The notes under the pieces are model-generated. The model ran no database searches. It had not been told where the DNA came from and saw only the letters and a program-made list of their open reading frames with translations. From NCBI GenBank assembly GCA_030068145.1, contig JAPJBO010000430.1, forward strand, positions 62,001-126,000: a stretch of DNA of 64,000 bases, read 5' to 3'. Shown one piece after another: positions 22,736 to 31,786 of the stretch; position 1 is the stretch's first letter, and every line of letters starts with the position of its first letter. This DNA is from Diplonema papillatum. Its lineage: Eukaryota > Euglenozoa > Diplonemea > Diplonemida > Diplonemidae. Position numbers and translations under genes: made by a program.

Positions 22736-23913
22736 ACCCGAACAGAGAGGAGAGGTGTAGTGCGCACTACCCGACTGACGGAGACACTCTTTTTTTACCT
22801 TTCCCTATTTCCCTTCAGCCCTATCCAATCACAACGTTCCCCTCCATGCGTGAAAGGCAGCACTGTCTAGCCGTGCTGCCTGAACATTAAATTAAGATTC
22901 CCCCCCCCAGAGTTGAGATCAGTTTTTTAGCTGATTGCTCTGACTAGGTTTCAGGGACCTTCTCCCCGAGACGCATTTGCCTGTGCTCTCGCAGCGTGGG
23001 CGGTCCTGGCCGTGACGGTGGCGAGCTACGAACAGCAGCCTGACAAACCGGACTCACACCGCTGTCCTGTGCGCAGCCACTCGTGGTCTGCCTCATGTGT
23101 CTGAGGCTTGCAGAACCGAAACACGGCACAGACAGGGATAGGACCAGCGCGGTGTTGAACACATAACCATTCCAAGCACGTTCCTACAAACCCCTCTCCT
23201 CACCTGGGTTGAGATTAGTGTTGTTGGCTGTCGGAGCCCCCGGATTCACGACTACCGCCGCACCAGCCGGGGTCCAGGGCCCGACACCTTGAGAGTCTTG
23301 CGGTCTCTTCCTGTTGTCTTGCCTTTTTGAGTCTTGTAGACAGCAGGTGAAATTGCCTTCCCCTGTGAAGAAGAAATACTTTGCCGAATCGGAACCTGAG
23401 GATTCACACACGGTCACGAAGGAAATCGAAAAATCCCGTGCAGCGGAGAGAGAAGGCAAACCAACCGCCCTCCTCGACTCAACTGCGTTTGTCGCCCCTT
23501 CGGCACCTACCGCAGAGCTTCCCGTTGCGTTTCTTTCTGTTGAGAATTCCAACCACGTTCCAGCCTTCTTTTTTGTGCCCCACGTATGATGATCGTCGCC
23601 AACCAGGGAAGAATTCAGTGAAGGTCAACCGTTCTGAGCATGTTGCGAGTGTTGTTTGTTGAGCATGGCGCATACTGAGAGCAAGCTTGTCGTTAGATTC
23701 GGAACTCAGGTTGTATGGCAAGAACGCTATTCGAAGGAGAACCCGTTTAAAAAACGCTCAAGGAAAACGACACCACCGACAACAGCAAGGCAAGGACGCC
23801 GTCCGAAGGAGAACCCGTAAAAAGCGCTCAAGAAAATTGACGACACCAACACCGAATAAAACACACCCGTCATCTCTCTCTTTCTCTCTGTCTCTCTCTC
23901 TCGCTCTCCAGGA
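22736..23913. other. Repeat-containing spacer before the broken gene copy
   Basis: Holds a full-length 3'-flank repeat (22928-23193). From 23735 onward it contains the 5' flank of the PSI/EGF gene copy: two related units reading GAGAACCCGTaaaa..CGCTCAAG at about 23738-23790 and 23805-23850, and a CT-rich tract ending in CAG at 23869-23911. No gene recognised in 23195-23730. Confidence 0.55.
22928..23193 (+). repeat. Full-length copy of the 3'-flank dispersed repeat
   Basis: Aligned along its length with 29607-29880: GCTGATTGCTCTGAC, CCTTCTCCCCGAGACG, CCTGTGCTCT, GAGCTACGAACAGCAGCCTG, CCATTCCAAGCACGTTCC. Six copies or parts occur in the window. Confidence 0.85.
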
Positions 23914-24353
23914 ATGAGAATCCTGGCCTTTCCCCCCGCCGTGCGCGCAGCGCATGCGGGGTTCTCTGCAATTCAGAGCTTTGGGGCCCTGCGGTTCGGG
24001 TTGGAATGCAAATAGTCTGTAACGTTAATCTGCATCGCCGGCGCCGCGGTTACCTCTTGCCACCACGTGATGTGTCATGTTTTCGCCTCTTCACCTCGTC
24101 TTGATCGTCGCGCTCAGGCGCGCGCTCGGTGCTTCGCTTCTCCTTCGACTGCTCGTCCAGGTTCATCGGTTGCGCGTCGATAGCTGCTTCTTCACGGCGC
24201 TTGGGCGATGTCCGTGTGTTCTCCTTGCTTCTTTTCGGTTGGGCTTCGATGGGTCCTCCTTTGCGCTGTAGTTTAGACGTCGGCTCCGATGCGATGCCCT
24301 GTGGAGTTGATTTGCCTCCTGCTATCAGCCCCCGGGGAGCCGGCCGCCTCCAG

Positions 24354-24679
24354 GCGGCACATCTGTTACACATTAGCGCAGGTGTCCTAAGGCAAGCTCA
24401 GCGGGAACACAAATCTCGCGTAGAGCATAAGGGTAAAAGCTTGCTCGATGCACGATCTTCAGTACCGATCCTCGGTGTGAAAGCATGGCCGGACGATCCT
24501 TTGGTCTCGCTTCATGTTCAAGGGATGAAGCCGGAGGTGACAGAAAAATTACCACAGCGATAACTGGCTTGTGGCAGCCAAGCGTTCATAGCGACGTTGC
24601 TTTTTGATCCTTCGATGCCGGCTCTTCCTAACCTCAGACAAGCAGAATTGTCTAAGGGTTGGATTGTTCACCCACTAAC

Positions 24680-24723
<44 letters not shown>

Positions 24724-24740
24724 TTACGCTACTGGTGGAG
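24354..24740 (+). rRNA. 28S rRNA fragment (3' half, domains V-VI) inside a gene copy
   Basis: Long match to conserved 28S: GCGGCACATCTGTTA, CGCAGGTGTCCTAAG, GTGAAAGCATGGCC, TTACCACAGCGATAACTGGC, GTGGCAGCCAAGCGTTCATA, GCGACGTTGCTTTTTGATCC, GGATTGTTCACCCACTAACA, GGTTTAGACCGTCGTGAGAC, TTTTACGCTACTGGTG. About 385 bp, much better preserved than the other rRNA scraps. It starts after CCTCCAG and ends before CAGTT of the gene copy, whose intact counterpart reads CCTCCAGCAGTT, so no gene sequence is lost at the junction. A few conserved positions differ from the consensus (CACAGCGATAAC for CACAGGGATAAC). Confidence 0.95.
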
Positions 24741-24814
24741 AGCAGTTTTTTCCACGTCGTTGGGAGAACGTGCTCGGACGAGTTCTCCGTGACGTCGGCG
24801 CTCGTCGACGGGAG

Positions 24815-25073
24815 TTTCTGCTCGTCGTATTGTCTGACGAGAACTGCCTGGAAGAACGGGAAAAGTAAGAACACGTCTTTGTAACTGAACGCACTAGCGC
24901 AAGGGAATGTTGAGTGACTGCCTTAACCCGGGGAAACGAGCTTGGGCGAGGTCACCGGGGGGTTAGGGAGGGTGGGAAAACTTGAATTTTCTTTGAACCA
25001 ACCGCACCCTGAAGGCTGTGTGAAGTTCTCTAATCGACTTTGCGTGGTGCATCAACTCCCTCAGTGAAACTGT
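24815..25073 (-). mobile_element. Relic of split-direct-repeat retroelement termini
   Basis: Has the same order as the B-A junction of the element at 38899-41812: TTCTGCT start, AAACGAGCTTGGGCGAGGTCAC/GAAATAAGCTTGTCTGGACAAGGTCAC, then GGGGG..AGGGAGGGTGGG, ending CTCCCTCAGTGAAACTGTGA/TTCCCGCAGTGAGACTGTAA. It is a second, diverged family. No coding part remains. It lies inside the broken gene copy. The orientation is by analogy with the intact element. Confidence 0.65.
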
Positions 25074-25260
25074 GACAGCCTGACGCCCGCCATCCACAAC
25101 TTCGCGGCGGGCGCGGGCCCGATGTTCTTCGCGAACTTCCGGCACAACACCACCGGCATGTCGCTGTGCGCGCAGTTTGGGGGGGGCCGCGGAAAAAGAG
25201 TGCGCGAGCCCAGATGTCGAACCAACCCGTGCGACGTCGTGCGCCACTCTGGCCCTGGCG

Positions 25261-26042
25261 GTGGAGGCCCACTACACGAACTCTCCGCGCGGCTACTCAC
25301 TCAGGCATGGGCACATGCTTCTGTCTTTCCAGCTCAGGACAAAGGAGAAAAGGGGAGATAATCACTTCCACTGGGGTCACCCCCGAGATAGCCACAGTTG
25401 ATGAGAGAACGGGCTAGCCCAGGAGGTCACGGCGGACGGCGGGAACCCAGCGCACCCGGATCTATGCAGCGGACACGAACTCAATGATGCTCCCTCGCAC
25501 GAGGGGGACGGATGCCGCACGGCAAGATGTGCAAAGGGGTGGGAGGGAGAAGAAGAAACAAGAAAAAGGCCGCTCCTGGTCCAGGAACGTGACGGTCAAC
25601 CACACAGCTTGCAAAGCTTGAGTCGGAGGCAGCACAGTGCTACAACCCCGTCCGCTCTGCCCTGCGGCTGACCGTCTCGACGAGCGTATGTTCAGCGCGA
25701 GCGCCAAGCCCCAAGGTGCGCCACGCCTTGATGCTTTAGTTTGGGAAATCGGTAGCCACTTGACCCGTAGAGTACCGCCGAACACGTGAAGCTTGGCTCC
25801 CGTGTAGCAGGCTTTCCCTGGTACCTGGTAGGGGGGTGGGAGGGAGGAAAAATACATTCCTATCCGGCCAACCGGTATTTTCCTGGAGAGCGTTCGTTTG
25901 CGTTGTGGAATTCCCACGATGGATCGCATTATCCTTTGACTTGTCACCTGACAAGTACGCCAACGAGAAGCCGTAAAAGGCGCCCAAGAAAAAACAACAC
26001 CGTCCAGATTTCCGAAGCCGTGCGGCCAGAAAGAAGACGGAG
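25261..26042. other. Spacer with a scrap of the gene's 5' flank
   Basis: No gene recognised. At about 25955-26010 it has GAGAAGCCGTAAAAGGCGCC followed by CAAGAAAAAACAACACC, a copy of the 5' flank that also occurs twice near 23738-23850 and once at 26455-26520. Confidence 0.5.
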
Positions 26043-26346
26043 TTTCTGCTCTTCGTATTGTCTGACGAGAACTGCCTAGAAGAGCTTCTGCTCTTCGTAT
26101 TGTCTGACGAGAACTGCCTAGCAGAAAGGGAGAAGTAAGAACACGTCTTTGTAACTGATAGCACTAGCGCAAGGGAATGTTGAGTGACTGCCTTAACCCG
26201 GTGAAACGAGCTTGGGCGAGGTCACCGGGGGTTAGGGAGGGTGGGAAAACTTGAATTTTTCTTTGAACCAACCACACCCTGAAGGCTGTGTGAAGTTCTC
26301 TAATCGACTTTTCGTGGTGCATCAACTCCCTCAGTGAAACTGTGAT
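26043..26346 (-). mobile_element. Second relic of the same retroelement termini
   Basis: Nearly identical to 24815-25073, with the first unit of about 36 bp (CTCTTCGTATTGTCTGACGA, GAACTGCCTAG) tandemly doubled at 26043-26115. Ends CAGTGAAACTGTGA at about 26344. Located in the 5' flank of the intact PSI/EGF gene. Confidence 0.65.
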
Positions 26347-26539
26347 CGTGCGCCACACTCGCCTACCTGACAGTGAAGGCCCGTACCCTTTCCTTGTGTT
26401 GATGTGTTCTCTCTGTTCGAGAAGTCTACAATTCACCTGATAAATACCATCACGAAGGAGAAACCGTAAAAAAAAAAAAACCAACGCCCGAGAAAAAAAC
26501 AACACCACGCCAACAACAACGACGACACACGCCCTCCAT

Positions 26540-26594
26540 TTCACTCACTCTCTCTCTCTCTCTCTGTCTCTCTGTCTTTTGAACTCTCTCCAGG
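26540..26594 (+). promoter_or_regulatory. Polypyrimidine tract and CAG acceptor before the start codon
   Basis: A run of CT dinucleotides followed by TCTCTCCAG lies directly before GATG at 26595. It fits a 3' splice or spliced-leader trans-splice acceptor giving a very short 5' UTR. The broken copy upstream has the same tract (23869-23911), so it was part of the duplicated unit. Confidence 0.6.
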
Positions 26595-28889
26595 ATGAGA
26601 ATCCTGGTCTTTCTTTTCGCCGTGCGCGCAGCGCACGCGGGGTTCTCGTGTGATGCAGAGCTTTCAGGCCCGACGGAGTTGATCTGCCTCTTGGAATCAG
26701 CCCCCGGGGAGTCCGCCGCCTCCAGCAGTTCGTTCCAAGTCGTTGGGAGGACGTGCTCGGACGAGTTCTCCGTGACGTCGGCGCTCGCCGACGGCCGCAT
26801 GTCGCCCGCCATCCACAACTTCGCGGCGGGCGCGTGCCAGGTGTTCTTCGCGAACTTCCGGCACAACGCCACCGGCATGTCGCTGTGCGCGCAGCTGAGC
26901 TGCGGGGGGGGGCCCGCGGAGACCGAGTGCGCGGCTGTCCAGGTCCCGAACCCGTGCGGGGAGATGACGTCGTGCGCCGCGTGCACGGACACGGCGGACT
27001 GCGGTTGGTGCGCCGGCACGCAGACCTGCCTGCGGAGCCGCGGCGGCGGCGGCGGCGACTGGTGCGGGGAGTGCCCGAATTTCGTCGGGAAAGGCGGCTG
27101 CAGCGTGTGCCCGAACAACTGCGGGGGGCGCAACGGGGCTTGCCAGCCGGACGGCACGTGCACGTGCCTCGCTGGGTGGTCGCCGGCGTCGGGGGATCGC
27201 AGCTGCGAGCGTTTCGACCCAGCAAGCGTCGCGGAAGATGACGGTTGCGTGCATCTCGAAACCGCGGTGTACACACCCACCTTCGGCACCTCGCAGTACA
27301 CCCGGCAGGCAAGGTTCGACCTCCACTTCGACCCGAACACGTGGGTGTCGCAACCGGCGTTCTTCGCGGTGGTGGTCGACGAGGCGAAAGCGCCCGGACA
27401 CCCCCCGCTGCACTACCGGTTCAACGGGCAAGTCGACGCGAAGCGGATGGTGTACGACGGGACGTCGTCGGCGGACGCCGCGGCTGCGGGGTGGGCCGGC
27501 GTAGCCGGCTGCCCCGGGGTGCTCGGGGCGGCTGCGGGGAAGGCGCCGCTGCTGTTCGTGGGCAACGTGCCCAGGAGGGAGGACTTCGAGCTCTGGCTGG
27601 GGGTCGCAGCGGACGGCACCGTCGACGAAGCCGCGCTGACGGTCGTCGTCGGCTACTGCGCGGCGGGGTTCACGGGGTGGCCGTGCACGGTGCAAGTCAC
27701 CCACGCGAACCCATACGGCACCGGTCTGGACACCGGCGCGGCCCCGCCCCCGCAGCCCCTGCTTCTGCAGGACGAAGTCCTGGTCGATGTCCCGTGGGGC
27801 TCGACGGTCTACGTGCAGTTCCCCATCGGCCACGGCGTCTCCGACGTCAGCCTCACCGCGGCGCTGGTGGAGGACCGGCCGTCCACCTACCTCCGGCAGG
27901 AGCTGTTTCGGAAAGGCAAGCTCGTCAAGAAGGGCGCCGACACGCTTGAAACCGTCGAGCTCCCCTTGCCGTCGGACGACTGGGGCGTCGAGGTGTTCGT
28001 GGATGCCCCGAGCGGGGCGACCGGGTTCGCGACCGTGAAGCTGACCGTCGCGTTGACGGTGTGCGAGTATCTGGTCGACAGCGACTGCGTCCGGGTGCGG
28101 GCGCTCGGCGGGAAGTTCACGTGGCACGGGGAGGACGGGCAGTGGCTGCACAGCGTGCACCGTGTCGAGTGGCAGGCGCAGGTGTTCGAGATCGACTTCA
28201 ACCCGGAGATCCAACTCCACAGTGAGCGCGTCGTCGCGCGGTACGAAGCGTTTCCGGACCCGAACCAGATGCACGTCCACGTGAACGCGGAGAAGACGTT
28301 GTACGTCGTCAGCGGCCGAAAGCTCGTCATCACCAACCCGAGAACGGGCTACTGGTACCTGGGGTTCCACGCCACCAACGTGCACCAACCGGTGCAAGTC
28401 GACCCTCAAGTGACCATCCGCGGGTGCACCCACTGCGTTTCACCGGCGGCGTGCCAACCCAACGGGGGCGCGACAGTGTCCACCTGCACCAGCGCTTCCG
28501 GCTGTTCGGCGTCGAGCCAGGTGACGGTGCAGGAGTGCAGCGAGTGGCAAACCTTGCCCCCGGTGGTGCCGGCGCTGCCCGTTGACCCCGACGTGGGGGG
28601 GATTCCGGACAGTCCGACCACGGTCTTCGTGTCCTTGATCCCCGGGCCCAACCTCCAGCAGCCGGATGACGACGCCGGCAGCTCGGGCTCGCTTTACATC
28701 GCTCTGGTGTGCCTCTTCGCCTCGGTCGTCATCGTTGGCTACCTGACATACTCCTACAAGCAGAAGCGCAAGCTGGCCAAACAAGAGGGTGCCGCGCCTC
28801 CACCAGCAGACGCCTTCGAGATGAGCGACACCGACGGTCCCCCCGCTGCACAGGACTCGTTCGACCGGCAGAACTGTCCGGCCGACTAG
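26595..28889 (+). CDS. Type I membrane protein with PSI and EGF-like domains
   Basis: 764 residues. Residues 1-15 (MRILVFLFAVRAAHA) form a signal peptide. About 119-146 is a Cys-rich PSI (plexin-semaphorin-integrin) type module (CGEMTSCAACTDTADCGWC). About 172-204 is EGF-like (CPNNCGGRNGACQ, GTCTCLAGW). About 210-620 is a large region without recognised motif, probably beta-rich. About 620-690 is Thr/Ser/Pro-rich. Residues about 700-721 (LYIALVCLFASVVIVGYL) form one transmembrane helix, followed by a basic stop-transfer and an acidic cytoplasmic tail. Predicted cell-surface or endomembrane protein; ligand unknown. Start chosen because the signal peptide begins at this Met, directly after a CAG acceptor. 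Broken 5' copies lie upstream and a 3' copy downstream. Confidence 0.85.
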   Translation: MRILVFLFAVRAAHAGFSCDAELSGPTELICLLESAPGESAASSSSFQVVGRTCSDEFSVTSALADGRMSPAIHNFAAGACQVFFANFRHNATGMSLCAQLSCGGGPAETECAAVQVPNPCGEMTSCAACTDTADCGWCAGTQTCLRSRGGGGGDWCGECPNFVGKGGCSVCPNNCGGRNGACQPDGTCTCLAGWSPASGDRSCERFDPASVAEDDGCVHLETAVYTPTFGTSQYTRQARFDLHFDPNTWVSQPAFFAVVVDEAKAPGHPPLHYRFNGQVDAKRMVYDGTSSADAAAAGWAGVAGCPGVLGAAAGKAPLLFVGNVPRREDFELWLGVAADGTVDEAALTVVVGYCAAGFTGWPCTVQVTHANPYGTGLDTGAAPPPQPLLLQDEVLVDVPWGSTVYVQFPIGHGVSDVSLTAALVEDRPSTYLRQELFRKGKLVKKGADTLETVELPLPSDDWGVEVFVDAPSGATGFATVKLTVALTVCEYLVDSDCVRVRALGGKFTWHGEDGQWLHSVHRVEWQAQVFEIDFNPEIQLHSERVVARYEAFPDPNQMHVHVNAEKTLYVVSGRKLVITNPRTGYWYLGFHATNVHQPVQVDPQVTIRGCTHCVSPAACQPNGGATVSTCTSASGCSASSQVTVQECSEWQTLPPVVPALPVDPDVGGIPDSPTTVFVSLIPGPNLQQPDDDAGSSGSLYIALVCLFASVVIVGYLTYSYKQKRKLAKQEGAAPPPADAFEMSDTDGPPAAQDSFDRQNCPAD

Positions 28890-28956
28890 ACTCGCCCTCC
28901 TTTCGGGATGTTTGGCAGCCGCTGCTAAACAAACATAACGTGGGCGGCGCCGAAGC

Positions 28957-29095
28957 TTTACCAGCTTCGGCTGACACCATTTGCGCACTTAACCATGGTG
29001 AAGAAGACAACTGAAAGCATAGACACAAAGATAGCCCAAAGCATCTGCAGAATAACACGAAAAGCCTAGCCAAAAACCCGTTTTCACATTTCTTC
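28957..29095 (+). repeat. Dispersed repeat shared with 16925-17072
   Basis: Shares ACCAGCTTCGGCTGACACC-type and GCATCTGCAGAATAACAC blocks with 16925-17072, in the same order, 70 bp downstream of the PSI/EGF stop codon. Confidence 0.85.
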
Positions 29096-29276
29096 GTTTT
29101 CTCCAAGCACGGACGTTTGGCAAAGTCTTGCCATAGCGGAACTCAGGCGCTCTAACCGAACCGTGAAAAACGGAGTGGACTCGACAGGCAGTGGTGCATC
29201 GTAGTTTTGCACCGTGATCGACAGCGGCAGGGAATGCGGGATAGAGGTAGACCGGCTTACGATTTATCCGGTGGAG

Positions 29277-29462
29277 GGGGGCGCGACAGTGTCCACCTGC
29301 ACCAGCGCTTCTGGCTGTTCGGCGTCGAGCCAGCAGGAGTGCAACGAGTGGCAAACCTTGCCCCCGGTGGTGCCAGCGCTGCCCGTCGACCCCGACGTGT
29401 CTTCGTGTCCTTGATCCCCGGGCCCGACCTTCAGCAGCTGCCGGATGACGACGCCGGCAGCT
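29277..29462 (+). pseudogene. Copy of the PSI/EGF gene's 3' part
   Basis: Matches 28464-28681 of the gene (GGGCGCGACAGTGTCCACC, GGCTGTTCGGCGTCGAGCCA, CCGGTGGTGCCAGCGCTGCC, TTGATCCCCGGGCCC, GATGACGACGCCGGCAGCTC). It has two deletions, one after GAGCCAG and one of about 23 bp after GACCCCGACGTG. The transmembrane part is missing. Confidence 0.92.
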
Positions 29463-29606
29463 CTACTTCAACCACTTGGTGCTGCACACGGCAACCCCAT
29501 GTCCACTGTGCTCTGCAGAGTTTACTTTGCAGATTGCCACCGTAAAAAGAAGACAAGTCAGTGCTGCCTAGCGAGTCGCAGGCACAATCAGGGCGAGTGC
29601 CCTGTG

Positions 29607-29880
29607 TTTTTTAACTGATTGCTCAGACACGGTTGTAGGGGCCTTCTCCCCGTGACGGATTCGCCTGTGCTCTAGTAGCACGGGTGGTCCTGGCTGTGAC
29701 GAGCTACGAACAGCCGCCTGACAAACCAGACTCACACCGCTGTCCTGTCTGCAGACACTCAGGTTCCGCGCTGATGATGGTCCGCCTTATGTGTCCGTGG
29801 CTTAAAGGACCGAAACACGGCGCAGACGGGACCAGTGCGGTGTTGAGCACATACCCATTCCAAGCACGTTCTTGCAATCC
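29607..29880 (+). repeat. Longest copy of the 3'-flank dispersed repeat
   Basis: About 270 bp: TAACTGATTGCTCAGACACG, CTTCTCCCCGTGACGG, CCTGTGCTCTAGTAGCACGG, GAGCTACGAACAGCCGCC, GATGATGGTCCGCCTTATG, CATTCCAAGCACGTTCTTGC. Other copies: 12036, 17104, 22287, 22592 and 22928. No coding capacity or terminal repeats found; could be a SINE or an old element end. Confidence 0.85.
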
Positions 29881-30635
29881 CCCCCCTCTAGCCCATGATC
29901 CCGCCCGCACCCGACTTTAGCGCCCGCAACCGTCGGAAAAAGAGCCCCGTGGCCGGGTCGTGCGGACGCATCCGCAAACCGCACAGCATGTGGCAGTAGG
30001 CAAGGTTGCCGTACTCGATTGTTGCATGGACGTCCCACCGTTTTGAAGGGGCAACGTTGGCAGCACGTAGCCAAACAGGACTCGCCATCTGGGCGTGGCG
30101 TCGCCTCCGATGCGGCCTCAACAAAAAGGGCCAGTTGTGGGGGCTCTACCGCCTGTTCTGCGGGCGTTCGTTTCGCGCAAAGCGTGGAGCCTGGACGAGT
30201 TGCCATCACGCTCTGGTTGGGAGAGCCGGTAGCCACGTGACAACACGAAGCCGGCGGCCCTGCAAGTACCGCCCGAAGACGTGGGTCGAACCCCCATGCA
30301 GCAGATCTCTGGTACACGTTTTGCGGGAGTTTGCACGATAGGCGGCGCTGCTCACCTGTCGGGTCTCTGCCAGGGGCGGGCCAGGCGCACGAACGAAACA
30401 TGGAGAAGAAGATCACCTGCTGCCTTTTTTGTTTTACATAACCGCCAGCTTGGAAGGAAATGCTCGACGAAGCTGCCAGACGAAGAACCGAAGGGAAACC
30501 CAAAGTGCTGTAACCCCCAAAACACTCCAGGTGAAAATCAGAGTGAAAACCAACACGGGGGCGTAAGTGAAGAACAAAAAAGCCTGTAACTGTAGTGTAA
30601 TTCCCCTCTACCCCATTTCCCCCTTCCGTTCGGAG

Positions 30636-30998
30636 TCAAAGCAGCGACGTCGAATATTTTTCGACCGACCGATATCTGACGGCCGCTACCGCAACCTCCA
30701 CCTCCCGCAGGCGCTCCTGCATCCCAGCGATCAGGCGGTTCTCCGCCGGGTGAGGGGAAGCCAGCTTTCTGCGCCGGCTTTTCGCCGTCGTGTTGTCATG
30801 GAACACGTCCAAGGCCACCCAGCCCGTTGTCACCCTTCTAGCCAGCATGACCCCCAAGAGAGCCGTGACCAACTCACGCTGCCTGATGGGCGTGGGCGGC
30901 GCCAGCCGCGTCAGCCTGTCCTGCCATTTCCAATGCTCGCGCGCAAGGACCGTTTCCCGCGCAGGATCCAGGATCACCACAGAGCCGCCCTGGTGCAC
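30636..30998 (-). pseudogene. Possible DIRS-type RNase H remnant
   Basis: The - strand frame contains DVFHDNTTAKSRRRK, then ENRLIAGMQERLREVEVAVA. This parallels VDVVVDNTTVKGVARKG and LNRAVVQGLERMRFLGCALS in the RNase H part of the element at 38899-41812. The preceding GGSVVILD could be the GWGGVLVD strand. The frame upstream is broken by stops. Similarity is short; treat as tentative. Confidence 0.4.
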
Positions 30999-31786
30999 AC
31001 GCCGCTACGGCCGCTTGACTCGCCGAGGAGAAGCGCTCTTCATCCACTCTTCGCCCATCCGCAGCTCCGCAAGCACCATGGATATTGTCGATATCGCCCA
31101 CCTCGTCCCGAGTGCAAAAATGGTGGCGGACCTCGACACCAGGGACTGAAATCCTTTACTGGACTAAACTGGAGAGGGGGGGGGGGGGAGGAGGACGTGG
31201 GGGCTTTCTTTGATAATGCCTGGTCTCCCTTCCGTATGGAAACACACGGAAGGCGCCCGCCGGGTGTCTTCCCCCACAACGGCAGGTTTGCGAATCGCAA
31301 GGTGGCCGGTGCTTCCTCACGGGCCCCGACGCATGCTTCGTCCTCATCAACACCCTCAACCCCATTGTTTCTCCTTTGCTTAGCCCGCTCTCCCATTATC
31401 GCGAGTTATCCTCCGGCACGTCGCGAGGCCCGGTTCACGACAGCCTGTGCCGTGACGTGAAATAAAACTGGTCGTGAAAGAATACGGGCCGGATCTTCCC
31501 AGTGGGGGAAATTTTGAAATTGCCCCCAAACAAAATTGTTTCCAGGCGAGGTGGGTCTGCACCGTGCACATCAGTGTTCTTTGAGCACTCAAAACCCACC
31601 CCCCAAAAAGAAGATTCCGCTGCGCGGGCTTCTGGGAGAAATTTGTGTTCTCGGAAATCCCAGAAAAGTGCTCAAGAATAGGGCAGATTTCCTCCAAAGG
31701 GTTTTTTGAATTTTGGGGGCGAGCGGTAGCCCTGGCCCTCCCCCAGTAAACAACCACAGGACCCCCACCAGAACACACACATCTAG

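Larger units (their letters stand above)
23914..25260 (+). pseudogene. Broken 5' copy of the PSI/EGF membrane-protein gene
   Basis: Parts of the 26595-28889 gene recur here in order. 23914-23991 matches the signal-peptide region (ATGAGAATCCTGGCC, GCGCGCAGCGCATGCGGGG). 24301-24353 matches codons near residues 30-42 (GGAGTTGATTTGCC, ATCAGCCCCCGGGGAG). 24741-24814 continues exactly from there (ACGTGCTCGGACGAG-type, TCTCCGTGACGTCGGCGCTC). 25080-25260 matches residues about 75-135 (GCCCGCCATCCACAACTTCG, CACCGGCATGTCGCTGTGCG). It is interrupted by a 310-bp insert, a 28S rRNA fragment and a retroelement relic, and carries frame errors. A non-functional relic or, less likely, a donor for gene conversion. 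Confidence 0.9.
29463..31786. other. Intergenic region with repeats and a possible RNase H remnant
   Basis: Includes the full 3'-flank repeat (29607-29880), a possible retroelement RNase H relic (30636-30998, - strand), a G-homopolymer at about 31172-31190, and no supported host gene. Open frames at 29802-30503 (-) and 30567-31460 (+) have no recognised domain. Confidence 0.5.

Noticed and set aside
26697..28433. 578-residue - strand frame opposite the PSI/EGF gene
   Set aside because: Arg/Val-rich shadow; no motifs, while the + frame has signal peptide, PSI, EGF and a membrane helix.
30567..31460. 297-residue + frame
   Set aside because: Arg/Pro-rich with no domain; the opposite strand carries the possible RNase H remnant.
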